A stretch of DNA of 64,000 bases from Acetobacterium tundrae (lineage in GTDB: Bacteria; Bacillota; Clostridia; Eubacteriales; Eubacteriaceae), in assembly GCF_008086615.1 (NCBI RefSeq), contig NZ_RXYB01000002.1:186001-250000 (forward strand). Direction: 5' to 3'. Made by a program: the position numbers and the translations under genes. Below the pieces are notes generated by a model. It was given only the letters and a program-made list of their open reading frames with translations, ran no database searches and had not been told where the DNA came from. Shown here one piece after another: positions 1 to 9,179 of this stretch (the first letter of the stretch is position 1; each line of letters starts with the position of its first letter).

Positions 1-1
1 G

Positions 2-1507
2 GTTGAAGGAGCTGACAGCTATACCGTCGATCAGGCAACTTCAATTGATGGCGACTATACCGAAGCGGTAACGGGCATCACGGCAACCAACTATACGGTG
101 CCCAATCTGGCCGATGGCAAACGCTATTTTTACAAGGTCAAAGCCACTGATGAAGGCATCAACAGCCAGCTTTCCGAAGCGGCCACCGCTATTGCCAGCG
201 TCGATGATCAGGGCAATGTGCTGCTGGGAAACCGGCTGTTAATCAGCAACCAGTCCACGGATTTTGAAAACACGCAGTCAATCGGCAGTTTGGTTCCGTC
301 GGCAGCAGTGATGGAAACCGGAGCACAGCAGCAGTCGGCGGACTTCGTTGACGCGACGGTTCCATTTGAACCCGCGGTGGGCCAGAAGCCCATTGATCCG
401 GTTACGGCACCGAATCTGCTGGCCAGTGCTGTCGATGAGCAAGACAGCACCCAGGACTTTCATACCTGGAACTACGAAACCGGCGGTAATGATCTAACCA
501 ATGCCAGACTGGCTTATATCGGTACGCATTCAGAAATCTGGGTTGAGACGGACACCCCGGATAACATAATGATGGTCATCACCGATGAGGAGGCCAGGCA
601 ACTAGGGGAGGAATTTGACAATAACATCTATCCTCTGGTGAGGGAGAATTTTTATACCGAATCCGATGTTAATGGCGACGGCCGGGTCGCGATTCTGTGC
701 TATAACATTGTTCAGGAACTGAATTCGGTAGACCCGACGATTGGCGGTTATTTTTCGGCAGAAGATTTATATGATACGGAGTTTTCAAATAAGAGGGAAA
801 TGTTTTATCTAGATACCCTTCCGACCATGGGGGTTGGTGATAGTAACCCAGATTTCACGATAGTTTATGGATTGCTGGCACATGAATTCCAGCATATGGT
901 GAATTATAACTGCAATGTTATAGTAGAAGGAAACGAACAAGGGTTATGGTTAAACGAAGCCTTGTCCGAGGCGGCCGGTTATATGTATGAAGTGTCGTCG
1001 GATCTGGGGGATGAAACCGTGCATGCGAATAGAATCATGGAGTACAATGAATCGGAAGCGGTTCGAAACGGAAAATCCCTTTTTTATTGGGACAACAGTG
1101 ATATGATACCGAATTATGCGCTGTCCTTTTTATTTTCCCAGTACCTGCGGACCCAGGCGGATGCCGCATTGGGCAGCGGACAAAAGGTGAAGGTGTTTCA
1201 TGAGATCCTCGCCGATCCTGGAAATGATTATGAGTCGGTTGAGAATTTTATTCAAAAACACATCGATCCGGGCATGACGCTGGGAGAATTCATAACCAAT
1301 TTCAGAGCGGCGATGGTTTTGAAGGCAGATTCGGGTTATTTTGGCTTTAACGGAGAAGCATTCTTTGATGCGATTTCGACACCCCTGTATACCGGAGGCA
1401 CCACCGGCCTCAGAGGTGGCGGTGCCATTGTGACGACGATTGATTCACCATTTACGGTACCGGCGGATAAAGGCAGCGATGTCAGTTATCTGGGCATTTT
1501 CAGATAA
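2..1507 (+). CDS. Extracellular zinc metallopeptidase (M30 hyicolysin-like), C-terminal part, FN3 domain in front
   Basis: The reading frame is open from the first bases of the window, so the gene begins upstream and only its C-terminal ~500 residues are seen. The first ~50 residues (ending YFYKVKATDEG) look like the end of a fibronectin type III repeat. After a low-complexity linker comes a peptidase domain with the zinc motif HEFQH followed by MVNYN, and ~25 residues later WLNEALSEAA, whose glutamate would be the third zinc ligand. This spacing is that of the gluzincin/M30 hyicolysin type. Acidic, linker-rich composition and FN3 fit a secreted or surface enzyme; the signal peptide would lie outside the window. 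A strong terminator follows. Family assignment is from motif memory; the substrate is unknown. Confidence 0.75.
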   Translation, partial: VEGADSYTVDQATSIDGDYTEAVTGITATNYTVPNLADGKRYFYKVKATDEGINSQLSEAATAIASVDDQGNVLLGNRLLISNQSTDFENTQSIGSLVPSAAVMETGAQQQSADFVDATVPFEPAVGQKPIDPVTAPNLLASAVDEQDSTQDFHTWNYETGGNDLTNARLAYIGTHSEIWVETDTPDNIMMVITDEEARQLGEEFDNNIYPLVRENFYTESDVNGDGRVAILCYNIVQELNSVDPTIGGYFSAEDLYDTEFSNKREMFYLDTLPTMGVGDSNPDFTIVYGLLAHEFQHMVNYNCNVIVEGNEQGLWLNEALSEAAGYMYEVSSDLGDETVHANRIMEYNESEAVRNGKSLFYWDNSDMIPNYALSFLFSQYLRTQADAALGSGQKVKVFHEILADPGNDYESVENFIQKHIDPGMTLGEFITNFRAAMVLKADSGYFGFNGEAFFDAISTPLYTGGTTGLRGGGAIVTTIDSPFTVPADKGSDVSYLGIFR

Positions 1508-1531
1508 AGCCGGATACCAATTGAAATAATT

Positions 1532-1570
1532 AAAGCCATCGGAAACCTTAAGGTTACTGATGGCTTTTTA
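1532..1570 (+). terminator. Intrinsic terminator of the metallopeptidase gene
   Basis: The arms AAAGCCATC and GATGGCTTT enclose an inner AACC/GGTT stem and are followed by T-rich sequence. It sits 25 bases after the metallopeptidase stop. Confidence 0.8.
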
Positions 1571-1662
1571 GTGGCCTTTTTTTACATTAATCGTGTGGCT
1601 AAACTTTCCTGAGAGACAAATGAAAATGCATTATCCGTTGTCGATTGACGCAAGTAGGATCT

Positions 1663-2994
1663 TCAGATGGAGACATCCAGTACAAATAAATCCCCTTCAA
1701 TGTTGCAGGTGATAAAGCCGCCGAGCGACTCTGCCGCGTCTCGGATGCTCAGAAGGCCATAGCCGTGGCCGGGAGTTTCCTTGGTAGATTCCGGGACCTC
1801 GCCGTTCATGATAATCGCGTTGTTGAAGCGATTGGTAACTCGAAACAGAAAACGGCTCTGCTTTGTTTTGATTTGTAATTGAACACTACGCTGCTCAGGC
1901 AGTAGTTTGAGCGAGGCTTCCAGTGCGTTTTGCAGCGCATTATTTAGGGCCATGCACATTTCCACCTGGTTCAGCACCATCCGGCCCGCTTGAATATCGT
2001 ATTCGAAGGTCGTCTCGTTTGCCAAAAAAAGTGCGGCATAGTTGGTCACCACGGCGTTAAGATAAGGGTCGTCGGAATATAGCTTTTTCTGATGGCTTTC
2101 AGCGTAATCTCCGAGGCTGTCAAGGTAGTGGACAGCCTCGGCCTGGTTATTCTCCTTAAGCAACTGGGCGACAGTGCTCAGGTGTCCGTTCATATCGTGC
2201 TTCATCCGGTGCAGCTCCTCCTGATTTTGAAGCTGGGCTTCATAATACCGTTGCTGTGCTTCCTTCTCAAAAACCAGTCGATTCGAGGCGGCTTTCAGTT
2301 CCAAATGTTTCATGGTGGAAATCATGTTGTAGAGATACAAACCGAGGACGGCGATGGAAAAGAGGCAGACGGCGATCATGGCCCCGATGATTTTGATATC
2401 GGAATAGGGGTTTAATTCAAAGGCATAATCCGAACAGAAATCGATGATCAGCTTGGCAGAAAGTGCGAAGCCAGCCAGGGCGAACCAGCTATGACGTGGC
2501 AGCTGAGTTTGAATCAGCCGGCGGCCTTTTTCACGCAGGAGCAGCCAGGATAAAAGTAAAATCACGGTGTACATCACCACCAGCATGAGTGCCACCGACA
2601 CACCGGTTTCCAGATCACCGCCAACCGCCGTACTTAGTGGAAGGTGCAGAATAAAACCACAGAAGGTGAATAATCGGTTGAGAATGCCCTGGGTGAATAG
2701 AAAGGCCATCATCGCGCCCAAATCCTCCCGAAAGGCGATCAGCACCATGATATCAATCCAATACCCGAGGCAGGACATCAAAACGCTGTAGGAGCTGGGC
2801 TGATGAAACACTGCGGCAAACAGGACCGCCAGCAGCGGCAGGGAAAAGAAAGTCAGCATCAGCATCGCCGGGTATAGCCACCACTTCCAGCGTGGCCGAA
2901 GAAAGCAGAAATACAGCAGCATCCCACCAATGGCAACGGTAACGGTACCGGGATTGTGCCATATCATTTCCCAAACATGTGTTAGATAGGTCAT
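1663..2994 (-). CDS. AgrC-like sensor histidine kinase, GHKL ATPase
   Basis: The N-terminal half (~residues 15-225) is a run of hydrophobic segments, probably six or seven membrane helices. It is followed by a short coiled region and a kinase core. The phosphoacceptor lies in a MKHDMNGHL motif, the N box in ALNNALQNALEA, and the G box in GHGYGLLSIRDA. This is the HPK10/AgrC/ComD layout with a GHKL ATPase (HATPase_c_5). It is the second gene of a pair: its AAGGAGG ribosome binding site overlaps the stop of the response regulator, so they are co-transcribed and probably translationally coupled. AgrC relatives usually sense a cyclic peptide, but no AgrB or AgrD gene is visible nearby, so the signal is unknown. 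Confidence 0.88.
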   Translation of the reverse strand: MTYLTHVWEMIWHNPGTVTVAIGGMLLYFCFLRPRWKWWLYPAMLMLTFFSLPLLAVLFAAVFHQPSSYSVLMSCLGYWIDIMVLIAFREDLGAMMAFLFTQGILNRLFTFCGFILHLPLSTAVGGDLETGVSVALMLVVMYTVILLLSWLLLREKGRRLIQTQLPRHSWFALAGFALSAKLIIDFCSDYAFELNPYSDIKIIGAMIAVCLFSIAVLGLYLYNMISTMKHLELKAASNRLVFEKEAQQRYYEAQLQNQEELHRMKHDMNGHLSTVAQLLKENNQAEAVHYLDSLGDYAESHQKKLYSDDPYLNAVVTNYAALFLANETTFEYDIQAGRMVLNQVEMCMALNNALQNALEASLKLLPEQRSVQLQIKTKQSRFLFRVTNRFNNAIIMNGEVPESTKETPGHGYGLLSIRDAAESLGGFITCNIEGDLFVLDVSI

Positions 2995-3005
2995 TTTATG
3001 CCTCC

Positions 3006-3713
3006 TTAAAAGTTACGAAACAAAAGTTCATGATACTGGTTTCGTGCCTGTCCGGAGTAGCTTCGGGAAATAGGAATGCTGATGTCACCAAGGTTGAATT
3101 CACTGGTTGTCATAGCGGTTACCTGGTTCAAATTGACAATATAGCTCTGATGACAGCGCATGAAGCTTTCGTTGGGAAGTTGTGAAATAAAGTCGTCCAG
3201 TTTGCCATAGGATTTTAAGGTTTCACCGCTTTTTAGGTAAAAATTCACCGTGTGCTGTTTGCTCGAAAGATACAAAAGCTGGTTGCAGTGGATGGTATGC
3301 AGGCTTCCCATGAACGGGATGCGGATAACCTGATCCGCATCTTTGTTTAGCTGTTTCAGGGCTCGGCCCAGAACCTCGTTCATCTTGTCTTTAGTCAGTG
3401 GTTTAATGAGGTAGTTGAAGGCATAAAGATCATAAGATTCCCGGTAAAAATCATTGCTGCTGCTGACAAAGATTAAAAGTGCTTCGGATTCTGTCATACG
3501 AATGTGTTTTGCCGCGTCAATTCCAGTCATTTCGGCCATAAAAATATCAAGGAATATGATGTCAAAACGAGCGTCGTTGTCAAAATCCCAGAGCAACATT
3601 TCACCGCTTTCATAGGCAGTGCACTTGCTGTCGGAATGTACTGATTTAATAAGCGATAGCAGACGCTGCCTGTCGCTGGGATTATCGTCGCATACCGCAA
3701 TTTTTAGGGCCAT
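3006..3713 (-). CDS. LytTR-family response regulator (AgrA/LytR type)
   Basis: A receiver domain (~1-120) has the acidic pair CDDN at the N terminus and the phosphoacceptor in IIFLDIFM. The C-terminal ~105 residues form a LytTR DNA-binding domain (FMRCHQSYIVNLNQV is the typical motif). It is the first gene of the pair with the membrane kinase; the ATG is preceded by AAGGATG. LytTR regulators of this kind usually control extracellular factors or competence-like functions; targets are not evident here. The metallopeptidase upstream in the window is convergent with this operon, so linkage to it is only suggestive. Confidence 0.92.
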   Translation of the reverse strand: MALKIAVCDDNPSDRQRLLSLIKSVHSDSKCTAYESGEMLLWDFDNDARFDIIFLDIFMAEMTGIDAAKHIRMTESEALLIFVSSSNDFYRESYDLYAFNYLIKPLTKDKMNEVLGRALKQLNKDADQVIRIPFMGSLHTIHCNQLLYLSSKQHTVNFYLKSGETLKSYGKLDDFISQLPNESFMRCHQSYIVNLNQVTAMTTSEFNLGDISIPISRSYSGQARNQYHELLFRNF

Positions 3714-3789
3714 TGAGTGTCACATCCTTCTTTGGTTTTCTTTAGTTTACCATAAAATCTGTTGATGATGCAAAATATGACGGCACGAT

Positions 3790-4248
3790 CTATGAAAAAA
3801 ATGAAGGCAATACAGATCCAACCACAATTGTAGCGGTGGTGTTGATCAAATACCTGACCTCAAGCGACATCAAAAAAAATGGGATGCCAGCCGGAATAAA
3901 AAGCATGGTTGATTTGGTAATCTTGCGCGTTTCACCATCAATGGTCACTTCCAGCTCACCCCCTAAATCATAGGGATGATTCGGGTCGCCGCTATAAAAT
4001 CCGATGATTTCGTCAGAGTTATGACAGTGCTCTTCAAAGACCGGATCATCATCAGGAACGGCAAAATACCAGGCGGTATTCATCTGAAAAGCACCCTCCA
4101 CGACATTACCGTCCATCCATAGAATTCGATTCGAAAAACGTTTGTACATCTCCTGGAATTCCTTGGAGCCCATCTGGGGATCCTGCAATTCCTGAACTAC
4201 ATATTTACTTGTTCTACCTGCTTCCGTATTTTCTAACATCGCTTTCAT
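3790..4248 (-). CDS. Cupin-fold small-molecule-binding protein
   Basis: This 152-residue single-domain protein has a cupin-like core: EEHCHNSDEIIGFYSGD carries the His/Glu-type ligands of motif 1, and a later hydrophobic strand runs into FIPAGIPFF, the position of motif 2. The usual second-motif histidine after the PAG turn is not present, so metal binding may be altered. Beyond FFLMSLEV the final ~25 residues are hydrophobic and look less conserved; slippage in the T8 run in that region could have changed the C terminus. It is divergent from the URO-D methyltransferase gene 450 bases away. Similar cupins often accompany corrinoid methyltransferase genes in acetogens (family knowledge, not tested). 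Function unknown. Confidence 0.65.
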   Translation of the reverse strand: MKAMLENTEAGRTSKYVVQELQDPQMGSKEFQEMYKRFSNRILWMDGNVVEGAFQMNTAWYFAVPDDDPVFEEHCHNSDEIIGFYSGDPNHPYDLGGELEVTIDGETRKITKSTMLFIPAGIPFFLMSLEVRYLINTTATIVVGSVLPSFFS

Positions 4249-4700
4249 TCCTCTCTTACATCCAATTTTGAGATTTATTGCTGATCATCTTAGTATTACT
4301 AATAATTTTGTAACATACTCGAGAGGATTATGCAAACGATTTTTAGCAAAATGAGAAAGATTTTCTGTTTTTAAAAAAAAGCATCATTCCCGGGAAGTTT
4401 CAAAGCTTTTGGGATAGCTGCCTGATCGAGTTAAATGGTCTTTGTGGTCATCAGAAACATTATTTTTATTTTAGAATATTATCACAAATGTTTTAAATTT
4501 AATTTTGCGGGTATATTATTTCGAAAGAATAATAAAAAGAACAAGGCGGTTAAATTTGGCTTGCGTTGCCCGGTAAAACTGGTAGTCTGGTTCAGGTCTT
4601 GCTGACCACGACCATGCCGGCAGTGTGGCTGTAAAGGCTAAAGAATTAGTAAATGATTAACCGCTAAAAATAAAATTCTAAAATACGAGGAGGTATTACA
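4249..4700. other. Divergent intergenic region between cupin and URO-D gene
   Basis: This AT-rich stretch carries no complete gene. It must hold divergent promoters, but I see no convincing -35/-10 pair. Its last 120 bases contain a short sequence resembling a corrinoid-protein C terminus (listed separately) and the AGGAGG ribosome binding site of the URO-D gene at about 4687-4692. Confidence 0.5.
4586..4660 (+). pseudogene. Possible remnant of a corrinoid-protein C terminus
   Basis: After an in-frame TAG at 4583, a frame encodes 24 residues ending GSVAVKAKELVND and a TAA at 4658. The ending resembles the last helix of B12-binding corrinoid proteins (AVxKAKELV-type), which typically sit next to URO-D family methyltransferases in acetogens. 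It has no start codon or ribosome binding site of its own, so it would be a relic. The match is short and could be chance. Confidence 0.3.
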
Positions 4701-5684
4701 ATGTTGACAAAAAGACAGAATTTAATGGAAGTGATGAAAGGCGGCCATCCCGATCGCTTTGTCAAGCAGTATGAATTTATGGAGCTGATTTTGGAAGCTC
4801 CGATGGATCTTCCCCTGGCCCCGGAACCAGGCACAAGAGTCAAAAATAAATGGGGCATCACGTTTGATTGGCCGGCAGATCAAATCGGCTCGTTTCCGAT
4901 GCATGATGACGAACACAAAGTAGTAAAAGATATTACCAAGTGGAAAGAAAGCGTGAAGGCGCCCTCTGTTTTTTATACCGATGAAGAATGGGCGGCGGCA
5001 GAAGCACATGCGAATGCTGTCGATCGTAAGGATAAATTTGTAACGGCATTTTGTGCCCCCGGTATTTTTGAAATGACCCATCATCTTATGAGTATGGAGG
5101 ACGCCTTGATGGCACTCTATGAAGAACCGGAAGACATGAAGGAACTGATTGCTTACGTTGTTGAGTATGAGCTGGCTTATGCAAAAGAATGCATTAAGCA
5201 TATTCATCCCGATGCCTTATTCCATCATGATGACTGGGGCAGCCAGATTTCTACATTTATTTCACCGGCAATGTTTGATGAGTTTATTCTACCCGCTTAC
5301 AAGAAAGTTTACGGCTACTGGAAAGCCAATGGCGTTGAAGTGATTGTTCATCACAGTGACTCCTACGCAGCCACCCTTGTTCCAGAAATGATTGAAATGG
5401 GTATCGATATCTGGCAGGGGGTTATGACAACTAACAAGGTACCGGAACTCATCAAGAAATATGGTGGAAAAATCACCTTTATGGGCGATATTGACAGCGG
5501 CCGAGTCGATTTCCCCGGCTGGACCCGAGAAAAGATTTATGAAGATGCTAAAAAAGCCTGTGAAGAATGCGGTAAATTATACTTCATTCCCAATCTCAGC
5601 CAGGGCTTGAATATCAGCTCATTCCCGGGTGTTTATGAAGCAACCAGTGACGTGATCGACCAACTCACCAGGGAAATGTTTTAA
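4701..5684 (+). CDS. Uroporphyrinogen decarboxylase (URO-D) family methyltransferase-like protein
   Basis: The protein has 327 residues and spans the whole URO-D/MtaA-type TIM barrel: an N-terminal LTKRQNLMEVMKGG, a central DALFHHDDWGSQ, then VIVHHSDSYAATL and FMGDIDSG. In acetogens this family supplies methylcobalamin:tetrahydrofolate or coenzyme-type methyltransferases and demethylases in O- or N-demethylation. Unlike classical MtaA-type enzymes, the H-x-C motif reads HHSD and the late cysteine position reads PNLSQG, so the usual cysteine zinc ligands are absent. True uroporphyrinogen decarboxylase is unlikely because no haem or corrin genes surround it. No intact corrinoid protein is adjacent. 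AGGAGG and ATG at 4701 define the start. Confidence 0.8.
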   Translation: MLTKRQNLMEVMKGGHPDRFVKQYEFMELILEAPMDLPLAPEPGTRVKNKWGITFDWPADQIGSFPMHDDEHKVVKDITKWKESVKAPSVFYTDEEWAAAEAHANAVDRKDKFVTAFCAPGIFEMTHHLMSMEDALMALYEEPEDMKELIAYVVEYELAYAKECIKHIHPDALFHHDDWGSQISTFISPAMFDEFILPAYKKVYGYWKANGVEVIVHHSDSYAATLVPEMIEMGIDIWQGVMTTNKVPELIKKYGGKITFMGDIDSGRVDFPGWTREKIYEDAKKACEECGKLYFIPNLSQGLNISSFPGVYEATSDVIDQLTREMF

Positions 5685-5965
5685 CAATTGAAGTACCAGC
5701 TGTGCTGCCGAATGGGGAAAGAAAAATTTACTGGAAACAGAGAAAATAATGTCTTGATTTCAGATTAAATAAAAAATATAATCGAATATACGAATATCAG
5801 ACGGATGACTTAGAGCGATTGTTTCGAAGAAATGAAACAACCGCTTTAGCATTATAATTTATTAATAAAAAAAGGCGAGCCATCAAAAAAAGGACGCAGA
5901 GCACAAGAACAAGAAAAAGAGAAGGAAAACGAGAAAAAAGAAAACGATAACAGGAGGCTTTAGAA
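5685..5965 (+). other. Intergenic region upstream of the first chemoreceptor
   Basis: It holds a hairpin at 5814-5845 (AGCGATTGTTTC/GAAACAACCGCT, one mismatch) that could end URO-D transcription or act as an operator. A purine-rich leader follows, then AGGAGG at 5952-5957 before the chemoreceptor ATG. I see no clear promoter. Confidence 0.45.
5814..5845 (+). terminator. Hairpin downstream of URO-D gene, weak terminator
   Basis: Twelve-base arms with one mismatch and an 8-base loop are followed by TTTAGCATTATAATT rather than a clean T run, so termination efficiency is uncertain. Confidence 0.4.
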
Positions 5966-8830
5966 ATGAAATGGTTTAACAACATGAAAATCAGATCCAA
6001 GTTATTAACCGGCTTTATTCTGATTGCGTTGGTCATCGGTATTGTTGGTTACATCGGAATTACCAATATTAACAGTCTGAATGCAGCAAGTCAGGATTCA
6101 TATGAAAATATGACGGTTCCTATTTCTGAACTGGGGGAAATCGGCGTTGTCTTTCAGAAGTTACGTGTTAACGTCCGGGACATCATTTTAGAAAATGATC
6201 CCACGCAAAATCAGAAAAATGTCAATCTCTTTAACGCCAATAATAAGAGAATCGATGAGCTGATTGTGTCTTTTCAAGAACATCAGCACTCTGATGTCGT
6301 CAAGGCAGCCTTTCAGGAATTTATTGCTGCCCGTAAAGCAATGGACACCGAATTCGATAAGGTCAGTGCGCTGGGCTTTGAAAATAAAAATGATGAAGCG
6401 ATTGCTCTGATGCGTGAAGGCGGTTCAGCCTATATCGCCTCTGAGAATGTCCAGAATGCCCTTGACAATGTGATCAGTTTAGACGTTGAAAAAAGCGGTG
6501 ACAATGCAAAAGCTAATGCGGATCTTGCCGCTCAGGCGTCAACAACAACGATGATCATCATCATCGTGGGTGTTCTTTTTGCTATTGCACTGGGTCTGTT
6601 CCTGAGCACGATTATCAGCCGGCCGCTTAATAAAGCGGCACACATGATTAAAGAAATGCGTCAGGGTCATTTTGGTGGACGCTTAAAGATGGACAGCAAA
6701 GATGAAATTGGGGAAATGGCCATGTCCATGGATGGTTTGTCTGACGATCTGCAAAACGTGGTCATCACTACCATGAACCAGATCTCCGAAGGGGATGTCT
6801 CGACCAATATTGAACTCCGGGATCCTCTGGATGAAATTGCTCCTGCCCTTAAAAAAACCATCGAAACCATCAGATCCTTGATTACCGAAGCCACCATGCT
6901 GTCCCAATCCGCTATTAACGGCAAATGGGATACCAGGGGGAACGCAGAGTCCTTTAAAGGTGGGTTTAAAGAAGTGGTTGAAGGTGTCAATGCCACCCTG
7001 GATACGGTGGTAGATAAAATGGTCTGGTACGAAGCAATTATCGATGCGGTACCATTCCCCATTCACGTCACCGATAATAACATGAAATGGACCTTTATGA
7101 ACAAACCATTTGAAGACAATATGGTCGCTGGCAATGTCATTAAAGATCGGGATTCTGCCCGGGGCATGGACTGCTACAATGCCGGAGCAGATATCTGCCG
7201 AACTGAAGGCTGCGGGATCCGACGACTGGTTGATCAGGGATTAACCGACAGCTTTTTTGAGTGGTGCGGAAAAAGCAATAAGCAGGACACCGCCTACCTC
7301 AAGAATGCCAAAGGCGAAAATGTCGGTTTCGTGGAAGTTGTCACCGATCTGACATCGATGATTCGGGTCAACGACTATACTAAAAATGAAGTGACACGAT
7401 TGGAAAGTAACCTGATTCTTCTTTCTCAGGGGGATGTTGCTTTTGATATGGCTATCGGTCAAGCCGATGAATATACTACTGAAGTCAGTGTCCAATTTAA
7501 CGAAATTGGTAAGAGTCTAGCCGAAGTAAAAAGCGCCATTGGCAATTTGATTAATGATGCCACCATGCTGGCTCAGGCCGGAATTGACGGCAAACTAAAT
7601 ATTCGAGCAGATGCCAGCAAGCACCAAGGTGACTTTGCCCGAATTGTCGATGGGGTTAATGCGACTCTGGATGCTGTCGTCGCACCGGTTCAAGAAGCTT
7701 CAGCCACCTTAAAAGAACTAGCCCAGGGGAATCTGAATACCGAGATGGTGGGCAATTATCAGGGGGATTACACCCTCATCAAAGATGATATGAACCAAAC
7801 CGTAGACTTTCTTAAACGCTATGTGAATGAAATTACGCATACTTTGGAAGAACTTGGCCAGGGTAATCTGGATCAGCACATCACCCAAGATTATCTGGGC
7901 GATTTCGAGGCCATTAAAACAGCCCTGAATGAGATCACCACCAACCTCAGCACCACCATGTCGGACATTAACGTTGCCGCCGACCAAGTGAAAATCGGGG
8001 CCCAGCAGATTTCTGATGGCGGGCAGGCATTATCCCAGGGTACCACCGAACAGGCCAGCGCAATTGAAGAACTAACTGCTTCAATTGAAGAGGTTGCCGG
8101 CGAAACCAAGAAAAATGCCGTCAACGCCAATCAGGCCAATGAACTGACCAACACCGTGCGATCCCATGCCGTTGAGGGCAATGAGCAGATGAGTGAAATG
8201 GTCACTGCTATGGTGGAAATCAATGACTCGTCGAAGAGTATTTCTAAAATCATCAAAGTCATTGATGATATTGCTTTCCAAACCAATATTCTGGCTTTGA
8301 ATGCTGCAGTGGAAGCTGCTCGGGCCGGACAGCAGGGTAAGGGCTTTGCGGTTGTTGCGGAAGAAGTCCGCTCGCTGGCTGCCCGCAGTGCGGAAGCCGC
8401 CAAGGAAACCACCGGCCTCATCGAAGGCTCCATTGACAAAGTGGCAGCGGGTACAAAAATTGCCGACCAGACAGCGGAAAGCTTAAGAGACATCCTCGAC
8501 CAGATTGAAAAAGTAACGACGCTGGTTGGTAATATTGCCCAGGCCTCCAACGATCAGGCTTCGGAAATCGCCCAGATCACCCAGGGGATCGAGCAGGTAT
8601 CCCAGGTGGTGCAAACCAACTCCGCCACCGCCGAAGAAAGCGCCGCCGCCAGCGAAGAGCTTTCCGGTCAGGCGGAAATGCTGAAACAAATGGTGGATGC
8701 TTTTAAAATTAAAAATGCAAATACAAAAAGTTACCAAACAAAACCAGCGGTTTCCAAACCGCCAAAAACAAGAATCCCGTCTCCGTCCCAGCCAGTCATC
8801 AATTTAGATGATGACAGCGACAAATACTAG
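5966..8830 (+). CDS. Methyl-accepting chemotaxis protein with PAS domain and repeated HAMP-like modules
   Basis: The architecture is: TM1 at ~12-32, an extracytoplasmic four-helix-bundle sensor to ~188, TM2 at ~190-213, then HAMP and HAMP-like modules. A PAS domain follows (~350-470) with a C-x7-C-x4-C cluster around [10 protein letters not shown] and EGCGIRRL. After more HAMP-like repeats ([23 protein letters not shown]) comes a full MCP signalling domain (~670-900) with the tip [18 protein letters not shown]. The tail ends NLDDDSDKY. It would relay signals to a CheA/CheW array at the inner membrane. From ~residue 214 to 350, and again from ~570 to the end, it closely resembles the two other chemoreceptors in this window; the PAS block replaces the poly-HAMP block they carry. 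The ligand is unknown. The start is set by AGGAGG 8 bases upstream. Confidence 0.93.
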   Translation: MKWFNNMKIRSKLLTGFILIALVIGIVGYIGITNINSLNAASQDSYENMTVPISELGEIGVVFQKLRVNVRDIILENDPTQNQKNVNLFNANNKRIDELIVSFQEHQHSDVVKAAFQEFIAARKAMDTEFDKVSALGFENKNDEAIALMREGGSAYIASENVQNALDNVISLDVEKSGDNAKANADLAAQASTTTMIIIIVGVLFAIALGLFLSTIISRPLNKAAHMIKEMRQGHFGGRLKMDSKDEIGEMAMSMDGLSDDLQNVVITTMNQISEGDVSTNIELRDPLDEIAPALKKTIETIRSLITEATMLSQSAINGKWDTRGNAESFKGGFKEVVEGVNATLDTVVDKMVWYEAIIDAVPFPIHVTDNNMKWTFMNKPFEDNMVAGNVIKDRDSARGMDCYNAGADICRTEGCGIRRLVDQGLTDSFFEWCGKSNKQDTAYLKNAKGENVGFVEVVTDLTSMIRVNDYTKNEVTRLESNLILLSQGDVAFDMAIGQADEYTTEVSVQFNEIGKSLAEVKSAIGNLINDATMLAQAGIDGKLNIRADASKHQGDFARIVDGVNATLDAVVAPVQEASATLKELAQGNLNTEMVGNYQGDYTLIKDDMNQTVDFLKRYVNEITHTLEELGQGNLDQHITQDYLGDFEAIKTALNEITTNLSTTMSDINVAADQVKIGAQQISDGGQALSQGTTEQASAIEELTASIEEVAGETKKNAVNANQANELTNTVRSHAVEGNEQMSEMVTAMVEINDSSKSISKIIKVIDDIAFQTNILALNAAVEAARAGQQGKGFAVVAEEVRSLAARSAEAAKETTGLIEGSIDKVAAGTKIADQTAESLRDILDQIEKVTTLVGNIAQASNDQASEIAQITQGIEQVSQVVQTNSATAEESAAASEELSGQAEMLKQMVDAFKIKNANTKSYQTKPAVSKPPKTRIPSPSQPVINLDDDSDKY

Positions 8831-8845
8831 ACCCGGTAAAATATT

Positions 8846-8898
8846 GAAGGCTTTCTCTAGTTTGCTGATGCAAACCGGGAGGCCTTCATTTTTTTTTG
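8846..8898 (+). terminator. Intrinsic terminator of first chemoreceptor gene
   Basis: GAAGGC and GCCTTC arms enclose an inner TTTG/CAAA pairing and are followed by a long T run. A near copy follows the second chemoreceptor gene. Confidence 0.85.
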
Positions 8899-8911
8899 GG
8901 TGAAAAACTTT

Positions 8912-8942
8912 ATGCTATTTCGCTGTTACAGCAAAATAGCAT
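8912..8942. repeat. Inverted repeat (14-base arms, 3-base loop)
   Basis: ATGCTATTTCGCTG and CAGCAAAATAGCAT pair with one mismatch around TTA. It lies just after the terminator, in the 280-base gap before the second chemoreceptor. It has no T run on either side, so it may be an operator or a second processing hairpin. Confidence 0.5.
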
Positions 8943-9179
8943 CACAGGAAGACTTCTTTTTTTGCTTCTTACGTCAAGGTTGGTTGGTATCAAATTTGCA
9001 AATAGCTTAATTCAATTCAATAGAGAAAAATAAAACAAATATAATAAGATCTTAACTATTAATTATCTGATAATTGTGCTATCCTAATAAAGCGCACTGA
9101 AGGCAAACTCTTGTTTGAATAGCTAGCGTTATTATCTGAATAGATACGAAAATATTTAATGCCGTAGGAGGGCAACACG

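Noticed and set aside
5872-5918. GGCGAGCC...GGACGCAGAGC resembling parts of a c-di-GMP-I riboswitch before the first chemoreceptor
   Set aside because: The second strand of the P2 stem, the tetraloop and the P3 region are absent; only a purine-rich leader follows. It cannot fold as the aptamer.
8131-8550. Minus-strand open frames across the chemoreceptor signalling domains
   Set aside because: The same antisense frame recurs in all three chemoreceptor paralogues simply because the sense sequence is conserved; no ribosome binding site or promoter.
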